Below are positions 7,064 to 15,144 of a DNA stretch of 15,144 bases, in pieces; positions within the stretch are counted from its first letter, which is position 1; each line of letters starts with the position of its first letter. This stretch comes from Flavobacteriaceae bacterium (lineage in GTDB: Bacteria > Bacteroidota > Bacteroidia > Flavobacteriales > Flavobacteriaceae), in the NCBI GenBank assembly GCA_029245825.1, contig JAQWON010000009.1, forward strand, positions 1-15,144, in the 5' to 3' direction. A program made the translations under genes and the position numbers. The notes beneath the pieces were generated by a model. That model did no database searches and had not been told where the DNA came from. It saw only the letters and a list, made by a program, of their open reading frames with translations.

Positions 7064-8524
7064 TTATCTCCATCCTCCTGAAGAAACATCTTGACCAGCT
7101 ACTCCTTCAGATCCACCATAAGTATAGTAATCTGCAGGAATTGCTTCAAGAGCTTTTCCAGGTATTGGCCAGTGTAATAGTGTGCCAGATTGTAACATAT
7201 CTTCTTTACGCATTTCATAAAATGAAAGCCCAGAAGAATGTAATGGAAATTCTACCATTCTTTCGTAATGGATAGCAGCAGCAACATCAGCTGCATTAGC
7301 AGCAACCGCGCTTAACCCTCCTCTTGTAACTCTTGTTCCAGCATTAATGACCGCAGCAGCACCAGCAACATCACCTGTTTGTAACATAGCTTCAGCTTTA
7401 TACATGTCATTTTCAGCTAGAGCAATTTCTACAGTAGGATATACCCATTCTGAAATATAATCGTTCCATCTAGCGTATCTATAAGAACTAAAGTGGTAAG
7501 TACCCCTGTTAGGTCTAAAGTTATTACTAGATAAATACTGGAAGTCTAATTCTAATCTTGCATCTGCAGATGTTGCTTCTGGAAGAGAAGTTTCTCCAGC
7601 GGGCCAATAATCAGGATAGCTAGGATCCATTAGATTAATTACTCTAAGATCAATACGAGCCCATCCAGGATAAACAAGATATGTTTTAAAGTAATCGTAC
7701 CACACAACATCATCATGACTGATATTAAAATCTGCAGTCACACCAGCATTAGCGTAACCAAGAACCTTACCCCAGTTAGTTGAAGCTTTTTCTGATCCAT
7801 TTCTAGAATTCATTGCAAGCATACGAGCTCCAAATGAGTTCATAAGCTTAGCCAAAGCAGCACTGCTTGTTACACCTGCACCAGGCATCCAATTTTCAGG
7901 AACTGCAAAGCTAGTACCGTTTGCAATTGCTATAGCTTCATCTAATTTTCCAATAGCAAATGCCATTGAAGCATTATGATCAGATTTTCCATCACCAATA
8001 GGTCCAGTTTCATCAGAAAGCCAAACGCCATCATAATTTAGTGCTAAAGTACCCATAGTAAGTGCTTGACCAAATTTAGCTATTGCATTAATTAAATTAT
8101 TATCAGGAAAAGTAGTTCCATTTGCAATCGCAAGAGCAAGATTATTTGAATCTGCAAGTACAGAATACATAGCATTAAATGGATCAAAGTTTACATAATT
8201 GTAACCGTAAGAAGATGTATTATTCCATGCTGCTCGAGGCTCACTAGAAGAATCTTTCATTCCAGCATTTCCCCAAGAACATGAAGAAGCATCTGCCATT
8301 GTGTTCATAGCCATACCGACACCATAATAGTTAGAGTTGGCCATATACCAGTTTTGAAATAATGTACCAGCTACTGCTTCAAGAGCAACCGGGTCACTGG
8401 TAAGAATTGCATCATCAGGATTTTCCTGATTTCTTACTTCTAGGTCTGTTTCAAATGTATCACAAGAAACAACAACAAAAAGTATTGCAATTAAGTAAGT
8501 GAAATTATTAATTATTTTTTTCAT
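7064..8524 (-). CDS. SusD/RagB-family outer-membrane nutrient-binding lipoprotein (pair 1)
   Basis: A surface lipoprotein that forms the lid over its SusC partner and captures the substrate outside the cell. The 486-residue product has a signal peptide ending VVVSC, with the lipidated Cys at residue 21. An N-terminal NQENPDDA segment is typical of mature SusD proteins. The helical TPR-like body includes KAEAMLQTGDVAGAAAVINA, followed by the C-terminal family signature IHYERMVEFPLHSSGLSFYEMRK (pattern ER..E......G..F...R) and LLHWPIPGKAL. The ATG at 8524 is only 4 bp after the stop of its susC partner, so the two are almost certainly co-transcribed and perhaps translationally coupled. A strong terminator follows. 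It is alanine-rich and richer in G+C than the housekeeping genes to the left. The substrate cannot be inferred: no carbohydrate-active enzyme or peptidase is nearby. Confidence 0.93.
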   Translation of the reverse strand: MKKIINNFTYLIAILFVVVSCDTFETDLEVRNQENPDDAILTSDPVALEAVAGTLFQNWYMANSNYYGVGMAMNTMADASSCSWGNAGMKDSSSEPRAAWNNTSSYGYNYVNFDPFNAMYSVLADSNNLALAIANGTTFPDNNLINAIAKFGQALTMGTLALNYDGVWLSDETGPIGDGKSDHNASMAFAIGKLDEAIAIANGTSFAVPENWMPGAGVTSSAALAKLMNSFGARMLAMNSRNGSEKASTNWGKVLGYANAGVTADFNISHDDVVWYDYFKTYLVYPGWARIDLRVINLMDPSYPDYWPAGETSLPEATSADARLELDFQYLSSNNFRPNRGTYHFSSYRYARWNDYISEWVYPTVEIALAENDMYKAEAMLQTGDVAGAAAVINAGTRVTRGGLSAVAANAADVAAAIHYERMVEFPLHSSGLSFYEMRKEDMLQSGTLLHWPIPGKALEAIPADYYTYGGSEGVAGQDVSSGGWR

Positions 8525-8528
8525 GTTT

Positions 8529-11500
8529 TTAGAATTTTAATTGTAATGAAAGTGAATAAGACGACTGAGTTGGGTATACACCTTGGTCAAACGCAAAGTA
8601 CTGTTGAGTACCACTGCTGTAAGACGTAACTTCAGGATCCCATCCTAAGTAGTCTGTTATAGTAAGAATGTTTCTTCCAATAAGACTAATCTTAGCAGAA
8701 TCAACAAGCCCAGTTCTAACCAGTACAGCTTTAGGAACATTATATGTCAAAGCTAATTCTCTTAACTTGGCATATGATGCGTCCTCAACCCACCAGTTAT
8801 TATTTTGGTTAACATCATAAAGAGAACCATAATAGTTATAGTGCTTTTTCTCATTTGTAGCCTTTCCAGCTTGATCTACTATAGCATTTCTAAGAGCAAT
8901 TGTATTCCATTGTCCATTACCATTGTAGACATCTCCACCTTGCTTCCAATCCCATAACATATAAACACCAAAGTTTTTGTATCTAAAGTTTGAAACTAAA
9001 CCAACTCTAAAGTCAGCTTCTTGGTTTCCAATTACTTCTTGAACATCAGTTCCAGAAGCATCTTTTTTAATAATACCTTTTTCATCAGCTGTTCCTATTG
9101 CAGAAGTTAGCACAACAACACCATCAGAATTGATACTATAATTAGATACTGAATCACCAGATCCAAGCTGAGAAGCTAAATCAGTTAATCCTTGCTGACC
9201 TTGAAGAATTACTCTACCATACATATCACCCCATGTCATACCATTGTCAATTCTGAATAGTCCTCCAGTTCCAACAGTTTGCTTAGGTGCATTTAGTTTA
9301 GTAATCTTTGCTTCTGAAGCAGAGTAGTTAACTCCAATATCCCAACTCATGTTAGGATTACCTGTTAAAACATCAAAATCCAATTGAGCTTCAATAGTTG
9401 AAGCTTCAAGATCACCTACGTTTTGCCACTGTCTGTTTTTACCAGCATTAGCAGGTGCAAACAGTGATACTAACATAAACTGATCAGTAGTTTCTTGCAA
9501 AGAATATGCAGCTTCAAGTGAAAAACGATCTAGGAAGTCAACATTAAGACCTATTTCAGTCTCAGTTGTTTCAGATGGTTTTAAAGCTGAGTTACCTTTA
9601 ATTCTGTTTGAACTTAAAGTACCTCCACTAATACCTGTTTGCTCATATTGCCATGTAAAACCAGGTCTTTGTCCTGATGTTCCAAGAGCAAAATTAACTT
9701 TTAGCTCATCAATACCAGGAATCTGAACATCTTCTGAAATACGATACGCTGCAGAAACTCTGTAGTAATCGTTCCATCGAGCATCAGATCCAAATAGAGA
9801 AGATCCATCTTGACGGTAAAGACCTTCAAAAATGTATCTGTTCATATAAATAAGGTTAGCAATACCAGAATAACTTTGAGCTCTTACATTTTCTCTATTA
9901 GAAGCAATAGAGATAGTAGATGGATCAAAGTTATCTAAAGAAGGTAGATCCTTATATAAAAAGTCATTACCTGAAGCAGTCATACTTTCCCAAGCTCTAT
10001 CTTCAGCTTGATAGAAAAGTTTAGCTCTAACATCTAATTCTCCAAATTCTTTACTAAAATTAAGAGTAGCTTGAGCTACCTGAGATTTTTCATGGTTGCT
10101 ATATTTTGACATACTACCTTTTGAGTAGTCAAAACCAACTTCAGCAGCTGTAATTGTATAGCCTTCATAAGGATAAACATTTGTATATCTATAGCTATTA
10201 TTTTCAAAACTATAAGCTAAAACAAAGTTTAGATTAGAATTGAAATTATACTGAAGGTTATAAGCACCTAAGAATCTCTCGTTTTGAGTTTTGTAATCTC
10301 TCCTCCACTCTGCATATAATGGGTTTGAAATTTCAGACTCATGCGGGTCAGGAGTATACCAGTATGGTTGTCCATCTGGATTATCTAGTAAAAGATTGGC
10401 ATCAGGACTTAATCTTGTAAAAGTCCTAAAAATCCCTCCACCTACAGATGGTTGGTCATCTACTGTAACAAAGTTACTACTTGTGTTAAGTGTTAGATTA
10501 TCTGTTATGAAAAAGTCAGAATTTAATCTAAAACTCCTTCTATCATAACCCTCATTTAGATCAACAACTCCCTCATTTGAATAATTCTCAAAAGAGAAAA
10601 ATGTTCTAGCTCTTTCGCTTCCAGAACTAACAGATAAATAGGTAGTTTGGTTAGCACCTTTAGTAAATAGTTGACCGTGATGATCATTGTAAACACCGTA
10701 AGGATTATCATGATATCCATCAGCTTCTTGTACTGGTGAACCACCAACACCTTGAGCACCGCCTGCAGCGTAGACACTAGCAAATCCTGCAGGATAAGTC
10801 ACCCCGTCAAGTTTTGTGTACTGTCCCTGAAAGCTTTGCCAATCAGATGCAAGAACAAATCCATGAGATTGATTAGTAGGAATAGTTCTAGTTATTTCAT
10901 TATAGCCGATTTCGTTTCTGAAAGTAATTTCTGTTTTACCTTTCTTTCCACGCTTAGAGCTAATCACGATTACACCATTACCAGCCCTTGATCCATAAAG
11001 TGATGCTGCAGAAGCACCTTTTACAATCTCAAAGGATTCAATGTCATCTATATTTATATCTCCAAGACCACCCTCAACGTATACACCATCAATTATTACA
11101 AGAGGTTCTTGTGAGCCATAAAAATTAGCAGCACCTCTTAAAATAATTGTTGCTCCAGCACCAGGTTGACCTAGATTTGTAACACTTACACCAGCAACTT
11201 TACCAAGAAGAGCACCAGCAGCAGAGCTAGCAGGTACAGCTTCAATTTCTTCAGCGCTTAGTGTAGCAACAGTTACGGACAGCTTCTTCTTTGAAGTAGC
11301 ACCAGCAACACCGGATACAACAACCTCTTCTAGTTCTCCAGCCGCAGCAAGAGAAACATTGATTGTATCTTGACTGTTAACGTCTTGTACAACAGTCACA
11401 TATCCAACGAAACTGAATTCTAATTGAGAAGTACCAGCTACCGTAATTGAGTAATTTCCATCGAAATCAGAACTAACACCGTTGTTTGTTCCAACCTCTA

Positions 11501-11624
11501 TAACAGTCGCCCCAGGTAGAGGCACACCGTTTTCATCTGTGATATTACCACTTACCGTAACTTGTGCCAATGCAAATTGGACACTGAAAAGTGATAACAA
11601 TAAAATCATTATAGTATTTTTCAT
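8529..11624 (-). CDS. SusC/RagA-family TonB-dependent outer-membrane transporter (pair 1)
   Basis: A 1031-residue outer-membrane barrel that imports its substrate using TonB-ExbBD energy, with the SusD protein downstream as its lid. The order is: signal peptide (1-20, cleaved before QVTVSG); a carboxypeptidase-regulatory-like domain (about 21-95, GNITDENGVPLPGATV, FDGNYSI, FVGY); the SusC TonB-box region LEEVVVSG (98-105); the plug domain (about 113-230), with PLVIIDGVYVEGG, DIESFEIVKGASAASLYGSR and GVIVISSKRGKKG; then the barrel to a terminal Phe (SYSLSLQLKF). This is the complete SusC architecture at normal length, with no breaks. The ATG at 11624 is supported by the signal peptide that follows. 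The gene has its own leader after the terminator at 11731-11765 and runs into susD with a 4-bp gap. SusC membership is certain; the substrate is unknown. Confidence 0.96.
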   Translation of the reverse strand: MKNTIMILLLSLFSVQFALAQVTVSGNITDENGVPLPGATVIEVGTNNGVSSDFDGNYSITVAGTSQLEFSFVGYVTVVQDVNSQDTINVSLAAAGELEEVVVSGVAGATSKKKLSVTVATLSAEEIEAVPASSAAGALLGKVAGVSVTNLGQPGAGATIILRGAANFYGSQEPLVIIDGVYVEGGLGDINIDDIESFEIVKGASAASLYGSRAGNGVIVISSKRGKKGKTEITFRNEIGYNEITRTIPTNQSHGFVLASDWQSFQGQYTKLDGVTYPAGFASVYAAGGAQGVGGSPVQEADGYHDNPYGVYNDHHGQLFTKGANQTTYLSVSSGSERARTFFSFENYSNEGVVDLNEGYDRRSFRLNSDFFITDNLTLNTSSNFVTVDDQPSVGGGIFRTFTRLSPDANLLLDNPDGQPYWYTPDPHESEISNPLYAEWRRDYKTQNERFLGAYNLQYNFNSNLNFVLAYSFENNSYRYTNVYPYEGYTITAAEVGFDYSKGSMSKYSNHEKSQVAQATLNFSKEFGELDVRAKLFYQAEDRAWESMTASGNDFLYKDLPSLDNFDPSTISIASNRENVRAQSYSGIANLIYMNRYIFEGLYRQDGSSLFGSDARWNDYYRVSAAYRISEDVQIPGIDELKVNFALGTSGQRPGFTWQYEQTGISGGTLSSNRIKGNSALKPSETTETEIGLNVDFLDRFSLEAAYSLQETTDQFMLVSLFAPANAGKNRQWQNVGDLEASTIEAQLDFDVLTGNPNMSWDIGVNYSASEAKITKLNAPKQTVGTGGLFRIDNGMTWGDMYGRVILQGQQGLTDLASQLGSGDSVSNYSINSDGVVVLTSAIGTADEKGIIKKDASGTDVQEVIGNQEADFRVGLVSNFRYKNFGVYMLWDWKQGGDVYNGNGQWNTIALRNAIVDQAGKATNEKKHYNYYGSLYDVNQNNNWWVEDASYAKLRELALTYNVPKAVLVRTGLVDSAKISLIGRNILTITDYLGWDPEVTSYSSGTQQYFAFDQGVYPTQSSYSLSLQLKF

Positions 11625-11648
11625 AAATCTTTATTTTAAAAAAACTGT

Positions 11649-11679
11649 TAAAATTATGTAAAAATTTTGTTTTTCGAAA
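11649..11679 (-). promoter_or_regulatory. Weak candidate promoter for the first SusC/SusD pair
   Basis: In the leader between the terminator (11731-11765) and the susC ATG (11624), the minus strand has TTTCG at 11679-11675. An 18-bp spacer and TAATTTTA (11656-11649) follow, resembling the -33 TTG and -7 TAnnTTTG elements with one mismatch in each. A promoter is expected here because the upstream unit is terminated, but the exact site is uncertain in such AT-rich DNA. Confidence 0.25.
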
Positions 11680-11730
11680 GTTTATTCGATGTTTTTTTAA
11701 AATGTGACTTATTAAATTGTGATGATTATC

Positions 11731-11765
11731 AAAAAAAAACCCGCTTAAAAAAGCGAGTTTTTTTT
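11731..11765 (-). terminator. Rho-independent terminator after the second SusC/SusD pair
   Basis: On the minus strand AACTCGCTT pairs with AAGCGGGTT around a TTTT loop (11750-11747), followed by nine T. The stem is 11765-11751 against 11746-11732. One position is a U-G wobble in the minus-strand RNA but would be a C-A mismatch in plus-strand RNA, so the structure favours minus-strand transcripts. It begins 15 bp after the susD stop at 11781, where a terminator is expected. Confidence 0.85.
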
Positions 11766-11780
11766 AAATAATAAATTAAA

Positions 11781-13205
11781 TTATTGATTGACCCTTGTTA
11801 CAGAAAAAATACCAGGGTCTTCAGCCGGAGCATTTGAGTTAGAATTTAATTCTGTGGTAGCATACGGCATTCTCTCAGGCCAAGGTCCACTTTGAGGTCC
11901 ATCAACTAAAATATATGGAACCGCCATAGAAGAATCAGATTTACGTAATCTCCTTGAGTCATTGTATGGCATATGCATACCAAACCCTGAGACATATCTT
12001 TCTTCAATAACCTCTCTTAAAAATGCTGTTTTAGAATCAATTCCATCAGCATTTTCAATTCCCCCATTATCAAAATCAGCAGCATCATAAGCTAAATATG
12101 AATATGCTTGGTCTTGAAAATTAGAATTTATATGCCCTCCAGTATTCATCCAAGCCCTGACATTGTTAAGATAGGGGAGCCCATCAGCTAATGATCCGTT
12201 TCGGGCAGCTGATTCTGCAAGAATCAACTGATTTTCAAAAAACGTTACCATATTTTGAGGTTCGTTTTCCTCTATTATACCTTCATTTGATGATCCAGTT
12301 GACGAATTTATTGTATAGTAAGCTTTTCTAGCTGTTTCATCAGTTTTAGTATTATTCCTCGATAAAGCATTTCCTGAGTCTAAGATTTGAACAAGATAGC
12401 TTTCGACTCCATCAACACTGTTTCCAATATCCCCAGATCTGGATCCTTCTAAAATAGTCCAAAAGAGGTTATTGTCTCCTGATGCAGCATTCCCTGGCTT
12501 ATACATCATATCTCCACTAGCTGAAGATATTCCGTTTTGAGCTGCAGAAAAAGCACTTGGGTAATCCTTTTGATGAAGATAGAAACGTGCTTTCAAAGTA
12601 TTAGCAGCAGCTATCCAATTTGCTTTATCTCCACTAAAGTAAATATCTTCCGGAATGCTTCCAGCACTAGTAGCATTTAGGACAGAAATCCCCTCATCTA
12701 GTAAAGAAATTGCACTTGCATAAACAGCTATTTGAGAATCAAAAATTGGATCTGAAATCTCTGGATTCCCAGCTTCAGAATATGGTATGTCACCCCAAAG
12801 TGACGCTCCTGTTCCAACAGCATGACCTTCAATTATTTTTGAAATTCCAACTAATAACTGATTGGAGGAATTAGTAGCTATATGTCTTGTGTTTGAAAGG
12901 ATTCCAACATAAAGCTCAAACCATTCATCATTTGCTTCAGCAGTTGACAGGCTAAATCCATATATATTAGAATATAGGGATGAGTACCCAATAAGCTGAC
13001 CAGAATACATTCCTCCAATTCTGTTTAAATGCCCACAATTTAGTTGAATATTTGCTAATTGTGCACCCGTCAAAAACAAGCGTTCTTCAACATCAGTAAC
13101 GATGATGTCGTTTGGGTTATCATTGATTCCTTCTACAAGATCTTCACATGAAACTATAAAGATTAAAGAAAGAGATAATATTAGATTGTATGTTATTTTT
13201 TTCAT
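11781..13205 (-). CDS. SusD-like outer-membrane lipoprotein, SusD-like_2 type (pair 2)
   Basis: Substrate-capturing surface lipoprotein of a SusC/SusD pair. The 474-residue product has a signal peptide ending FIVSC (lipidated Cys20), then NDNPNDI, typical of the mature start. WGDIPYSEA (137-145) and the following LLDEGISVL, SGDKANWIAAANTLKARFY and RMPYATTELNSNSNAP segments are hallmarks I associate with the SusD-like_2 branch (Pfam SusD-like_2, remembered, not searched). This branch differs clearly from the SusD of pair 1. The ATG at 13205 is 11 bp after the stop of the upstream susC, and an intrinsic terminator follows, so the pair forms its own transcript. The protein is intact, with no sign of damage. 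The substrate is not inferable from this window. Confidence 0.92.
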   Translation of the reverse strand: MKKITYNLILSLSLIFIVSCEDLVEGINDNPNDIIVTDVEERLFLTGAQLANIQLNCGHLNRIGGMYSGQLIGYSSLYSNIYGFSLSTAEANDEWFELYVGILSNTRHIATNSSNQLLVGISKIIEGHAVGTGASLWGDIPYSEAGNPEISDPIFDSQIAVYASAISLLDEGISVLNATSAGSIPEDIYFSGDKANWIAAANTLKARFYLHQKDYPSAFSAAQNGISSASGDMMYKPGNAASGDNNLFWTILEGSRSGDIGNSVDGVESYLVQILDSGNALSRNNTKTDETARKAYYTINSSTGSSNEGIIEENEPQNMVTFFENQLILAESAARNGSLADGLPYLNNVRAWMNTGGHINSNFQDQAYSYLAYDAADFDNGGIENADGIDSKTAFLREVIEERYVSGFGMHMPYNDSRRLRKSDSSMAVPYILVDGPQSGPWPERMPYATTELNSNSNAPAEDPGIFSVTRVNQ

Positions 13206-13216
13206 TTCTTTATTTA

Positions 13217-15144
13217 TTAAAAGTTAAAGGCTGCTGAAAATAGAACAGATTTGGATTGTGGATTTGTAAAATAATCCAATCCAAGTGCATTTCCAACACC
13301 ATATTGATTTGTTTCAGGATCAATTCCAGGTACCTTATTAATATTAATTAGGTTTCTTCCAGTGGCAGTCAATCTTATGTTATCTAACCCAAGAAGAGAA
13401 TTTAATCTATCGCTATTTATAAGATAACTTAATGAAAGCTCCCTTACTTTAGTAAAAGTAGCATCGTAGACACCAAAGTTATAGGCCTGGTTATCACCAA
13501 AACCACCTCCAATACCAGTTCGATACCAATCTTCATCTAAAAGAACATTTCCTGCTCCAAAGTCTCTAACATTTCCACGAACAGTTGTTCCTGCTGGTAC
13601 AAGATCACCATCGTGATTTCTAAGATCTTGTGTAGTTGTGATTCTATTAGCAGTCGCTTCTGTAGTTCCAAATCTATGGAGAACCCATAACGTTCTTGGC
13701 ATAAAATCTCCACCTTCAGAGTGCTCAAGCACAACATTAAGGCTAAGGTTTTTATAATCAAGATTTAGACCTATTCCAGCTACCCAATCAGGATTTGGAT
13801 CACCCAGTATTATTGGGCTTGGAGTGATTTGAGGAAATCCATTTGAATCTAGATCAAAACTTCCATCAGGATTTGTTCTAGACCCTGTTCCATATAAAAC
13901 CCCAAGTTGTTGACCTACAATAGCTCTAGAGCTAACAGATGCTCCTGGACTCAAACTAATAGTTTCTGTACCGAATAAATCAGTAACTTCATTTGTGTTT
14001 TTTGACCAGTTAAGTGAGGCATCTAAATTTAAATCTCCTCTTTTAATGGCATTCCAACCAAGATCTATTTCCAATCCATTATTTTTCATACTTCCAAAAT
14101 TCCCATATTGAGTTGAAAACCCAGAGGAAGGTGAAAGATTTACATCAAGTAAAATACCCTTGATTTCATTGCTATAATAAGTCATTGAAAATCTTAAGTC
14201 ATCATTTAAAAATCTTAAATCTGTTCCAATCTCCCACTCAGTTTTAACTTCAGGTTCAAGGTTAGGATTTCCAAGATTATTATCTAGCCTGTAACCTCCT
14301 CCAAAGGAATCTATCGCTATTGGATCACTATAGGTAGAGTAACTAAAACTTCCTTCAGCTAATGTTTGAAATTGATGAGCATCCGGCTGAACACCTACTT
14401 TTCCCCATGTTGCACGAAGTTTACCAAAGGAAATAGCACTCGACCCTAAAGCATTTGTGAAGTTCCATGCAGCATCAATAGAAGGATAAAAGAACGATCC
14501 TTTTATTGTTGAAGAGGCTTCTATTCCTCCAGACATAGCTATATATAGTTGGTCAAACATATCTAAGTTAAAAACGGCATAACCTCTATTTGATTTTCTA
14601 AAAGTTCTATAGTTTTCAAAAGCAGTTGCTTCAGCAGAAGTATTTAAAGATGTTGTTTGTTTGGTTGAGTTTACAAGAAACCCTGTTATACTTCCTGAAT
14701 TTCTATTGTATTTTCTGTCATTTATACTCCAACCAACGGTTGAGGTAAGACTAATATCAGAGGTAAGATCATTAGTAGCTCTTGCAATAACGTCAAAACT
14801 ATAACTGCGTAGAGCTATTTCACTTTCAAAAAAGGCACCATTATTAAATGCACCACCTGCACTACCGATAGGGTAGAAGGTTGTTCTTCTATCATCAGAG
14901 AAATCTATATTACCTCTTCCAATGACTTGAAGCCAGTTATTTGGTTTTATAGTTATCTCAGGTGTCGCAGTTACTCTGTTTACAGTTGCAATAGATTTTT
15001 GCTCATGAACAGTCCAGCCAGGATTATTGTAACTAGGATTTTGTGAGTTACCTAGGTATCTACGATATGATCTATGTCTGTTAGCAGTTTCAGAGCCAGA
15101 AGAACTTGTATAGGTACCTATATAATCAGTATTATCAAAATCAG
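13217..15144 (-). CDS. SusC/RagA-family TonB-dependent transporter, C-terminal part (pair 2; N-terminus outside the window)
   Basis: The minus-strand frame is open from the window edge to the TAA at 13219-13217, giving the last 642 residues of a SusC-like barrel. The ATG at 14560 is internal: the upstream codons continue without a stop and are clearly barrel sequence (for example TRRDDSFDINGRGIVQLWNN and RKSNRGYAVFNLDMFDQLY). Landmarks are the strand-and-loop stretches WEIGTDLRFLNDDLRFSMTY, NWSKNTNEVTDLFG and LSLNVVLEHSEGGDFMPRTL. The SusC-family ending DPETNQYGVGNALGLDYFTN then leads to a terminal Phe. The signal peptide, regulatory-like domain, TonB box and plug lie beyond 15144. It is followed 11 bp later by its SusD partner. 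It differs from the SusC of pair 1 in its C-terminal sequence, so it is not a recent duplicate. Confidence 0.95.
   Translation of the reverse strand, partial: DFDNTDYIGTYTSSSGSETANRHRSYRRYLGNSQNPSYNNPGWTVHEQKSIATVNRVTATPEITIKPNNWLQVIGRGNIDFSDDRRTTFYPIGSAGGAFNNGAFFESEIALRSYSFDVIARATNDLTSDISLTSTVGWSINDRKYNRNSGSITGFLVNSTKQTTSLNTSAEATAFENYRTFRKSNRGYAVFNLDMFDQLYIAMSGGIEASSTIKGSFFYPSIDAAWNFTNALGSSAISFGKLRATWGKVGVQPDAHQFQTLAEGSFSYSTYSDPIAIDSFGGGYRLDNNLGNPNLEPEVKTEWEIGTDLRFLNDDLRFSMTYYSNEIKGILLDVNLSPSSGFSTQYGNFGSMKNNGLEIDLGWNAIKRGDLNLDASLNWSKNTNEVTDLFGTETISLSPGASVSSRAIVGQQLGVLYGTGSRTNPDGSFDLDSNGFPQITPSPIILGDPNPDWVAGIGLNLDYKNLSLNVVLEHSEGGDFMPRTLWVLHRFGTTEATANRITTTQDLRNHDGDLVPAGTTVRGNVRDFGAGNVLLDEDWYRTGIGGGFGDNQAYNFGVYDATFTKVRELSLSYLINSDRLNSLLGLDNIRLTATGRNLININKVPGIDPETNQYGVGNALGLDYFTNPQSKSVLFSAAFNF

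Noticed and set aside
7054..7275. 73-codon plus-strand frame at the end of the pair 1 susD
   Set aside because: It is antisense to the conserved C-terminal signature of SusD and has no independent support.
10556..10991. Two frames of 75 and 79 codons inside the pair 1 susC (opposite strands)
   Set aside because: Both overlap an intact SusC reading frame and have no family resemblance.
13537..13761. 74-codon minus-strand frame inside the pair 2 susC
   Set aside because: It is an out-of-frame overlap with an intact barrel sequence.
7064..15144. Calling the SusC/SusD region a polysaccharide utilization locus for a named glycan
   Set aside because: No glycoside hydrolase, lyase, sulfatase or regulator is in the window, and SusC/SusD sequence alone does not give the substrate.
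1..15144. tRNA, rRNA, CRISPR arrays, insertion sequences, integrases, attachment sites
   Set aside because: I found no transposase or integrase motifs, no spaced direct repeats and no cloverleaf-like sequence; the gaps between genes are all short and accounted for by leaders and terminators.

Overview
The window comes from an AT-rich member of the Bacteroidota, most likely a marine or other free-living flavobacterium. The evidence is two SusC/SusD outer-membrane uptake pairs, a TamL-type lipoprotein Omp85 protein, a PorT-like protein (type IX secretion), a flavobacterial-style AccD without the zinc-ribbon cysteines, and a promoter -7 element of the Bacteroidota type (TAnnTTTG). Almost everything is on the minus strand; only one gene, a TrmH-family methyltransferase, is on the plus strand.

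Right to left, in transcription order on the minus strand: (1) 15144-13217 is the C-terminal 642 residues of a SusC-like TonB-dependent transporter (its start lies outside the window), followed after 11 bp by its SusD-like lipoprotein (13205-11781) and an intrinsic terminator (11731-11765). (2) 11624-8529 and 8524-7064 are a second, complete SusC/SusD pair, with only 4 bp between the genes and a strong terminator at 6999-7029. The two SusD proteins belong to visibly different branches of the family, so the pairs probably take up different substrates. No hydrolase, sulfatase or regulator lies beside them, so the substrates cannot be named. (3) 6973-6237 is rlmB (23S rRNA 2'-O-methyltransferase), interrupted by a one-base frameshift in a run of seven A. 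(4) 6143-5401 is a PorT-like protein with no usable in-frame start codon. (5) 4668-5378 (plus strand) is a second SpoU/TrmH-family RNA methyltransferase, divergent from (6) tamL (4631-2154), fbaA (2111-1044) and accD (1003-146), which lie 42 and 40 bp apart and look like one transcription unit. (7) 55-1 is the first 18 codons of rpsO (ribosomal protein S15), preceded by a good Bacteroidota promoter.

The left half is housekeeping: outer-membrane assembly (TamL), glycolysis/gluconeogenesis (FbaA), the first step of fatty-acid synthesis (AccD), RNA modification (RlmB, TrmH) and the ribosome (S15). The right half is nutrient uptake at the outer membrane. The uptake genes are visibly richer in G+C than the tamL-porT stretch.

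I found no new multi-gene system, mobile element, CRISPR array or tRNA. The most useful observations are the two adjacent genes (porT, rlmB) that each need exactly one extra base to be intact, the cysteine-free N-terminus of AccD, and the TTG start of tamL. No gap between genes exceeds about 160 bp.
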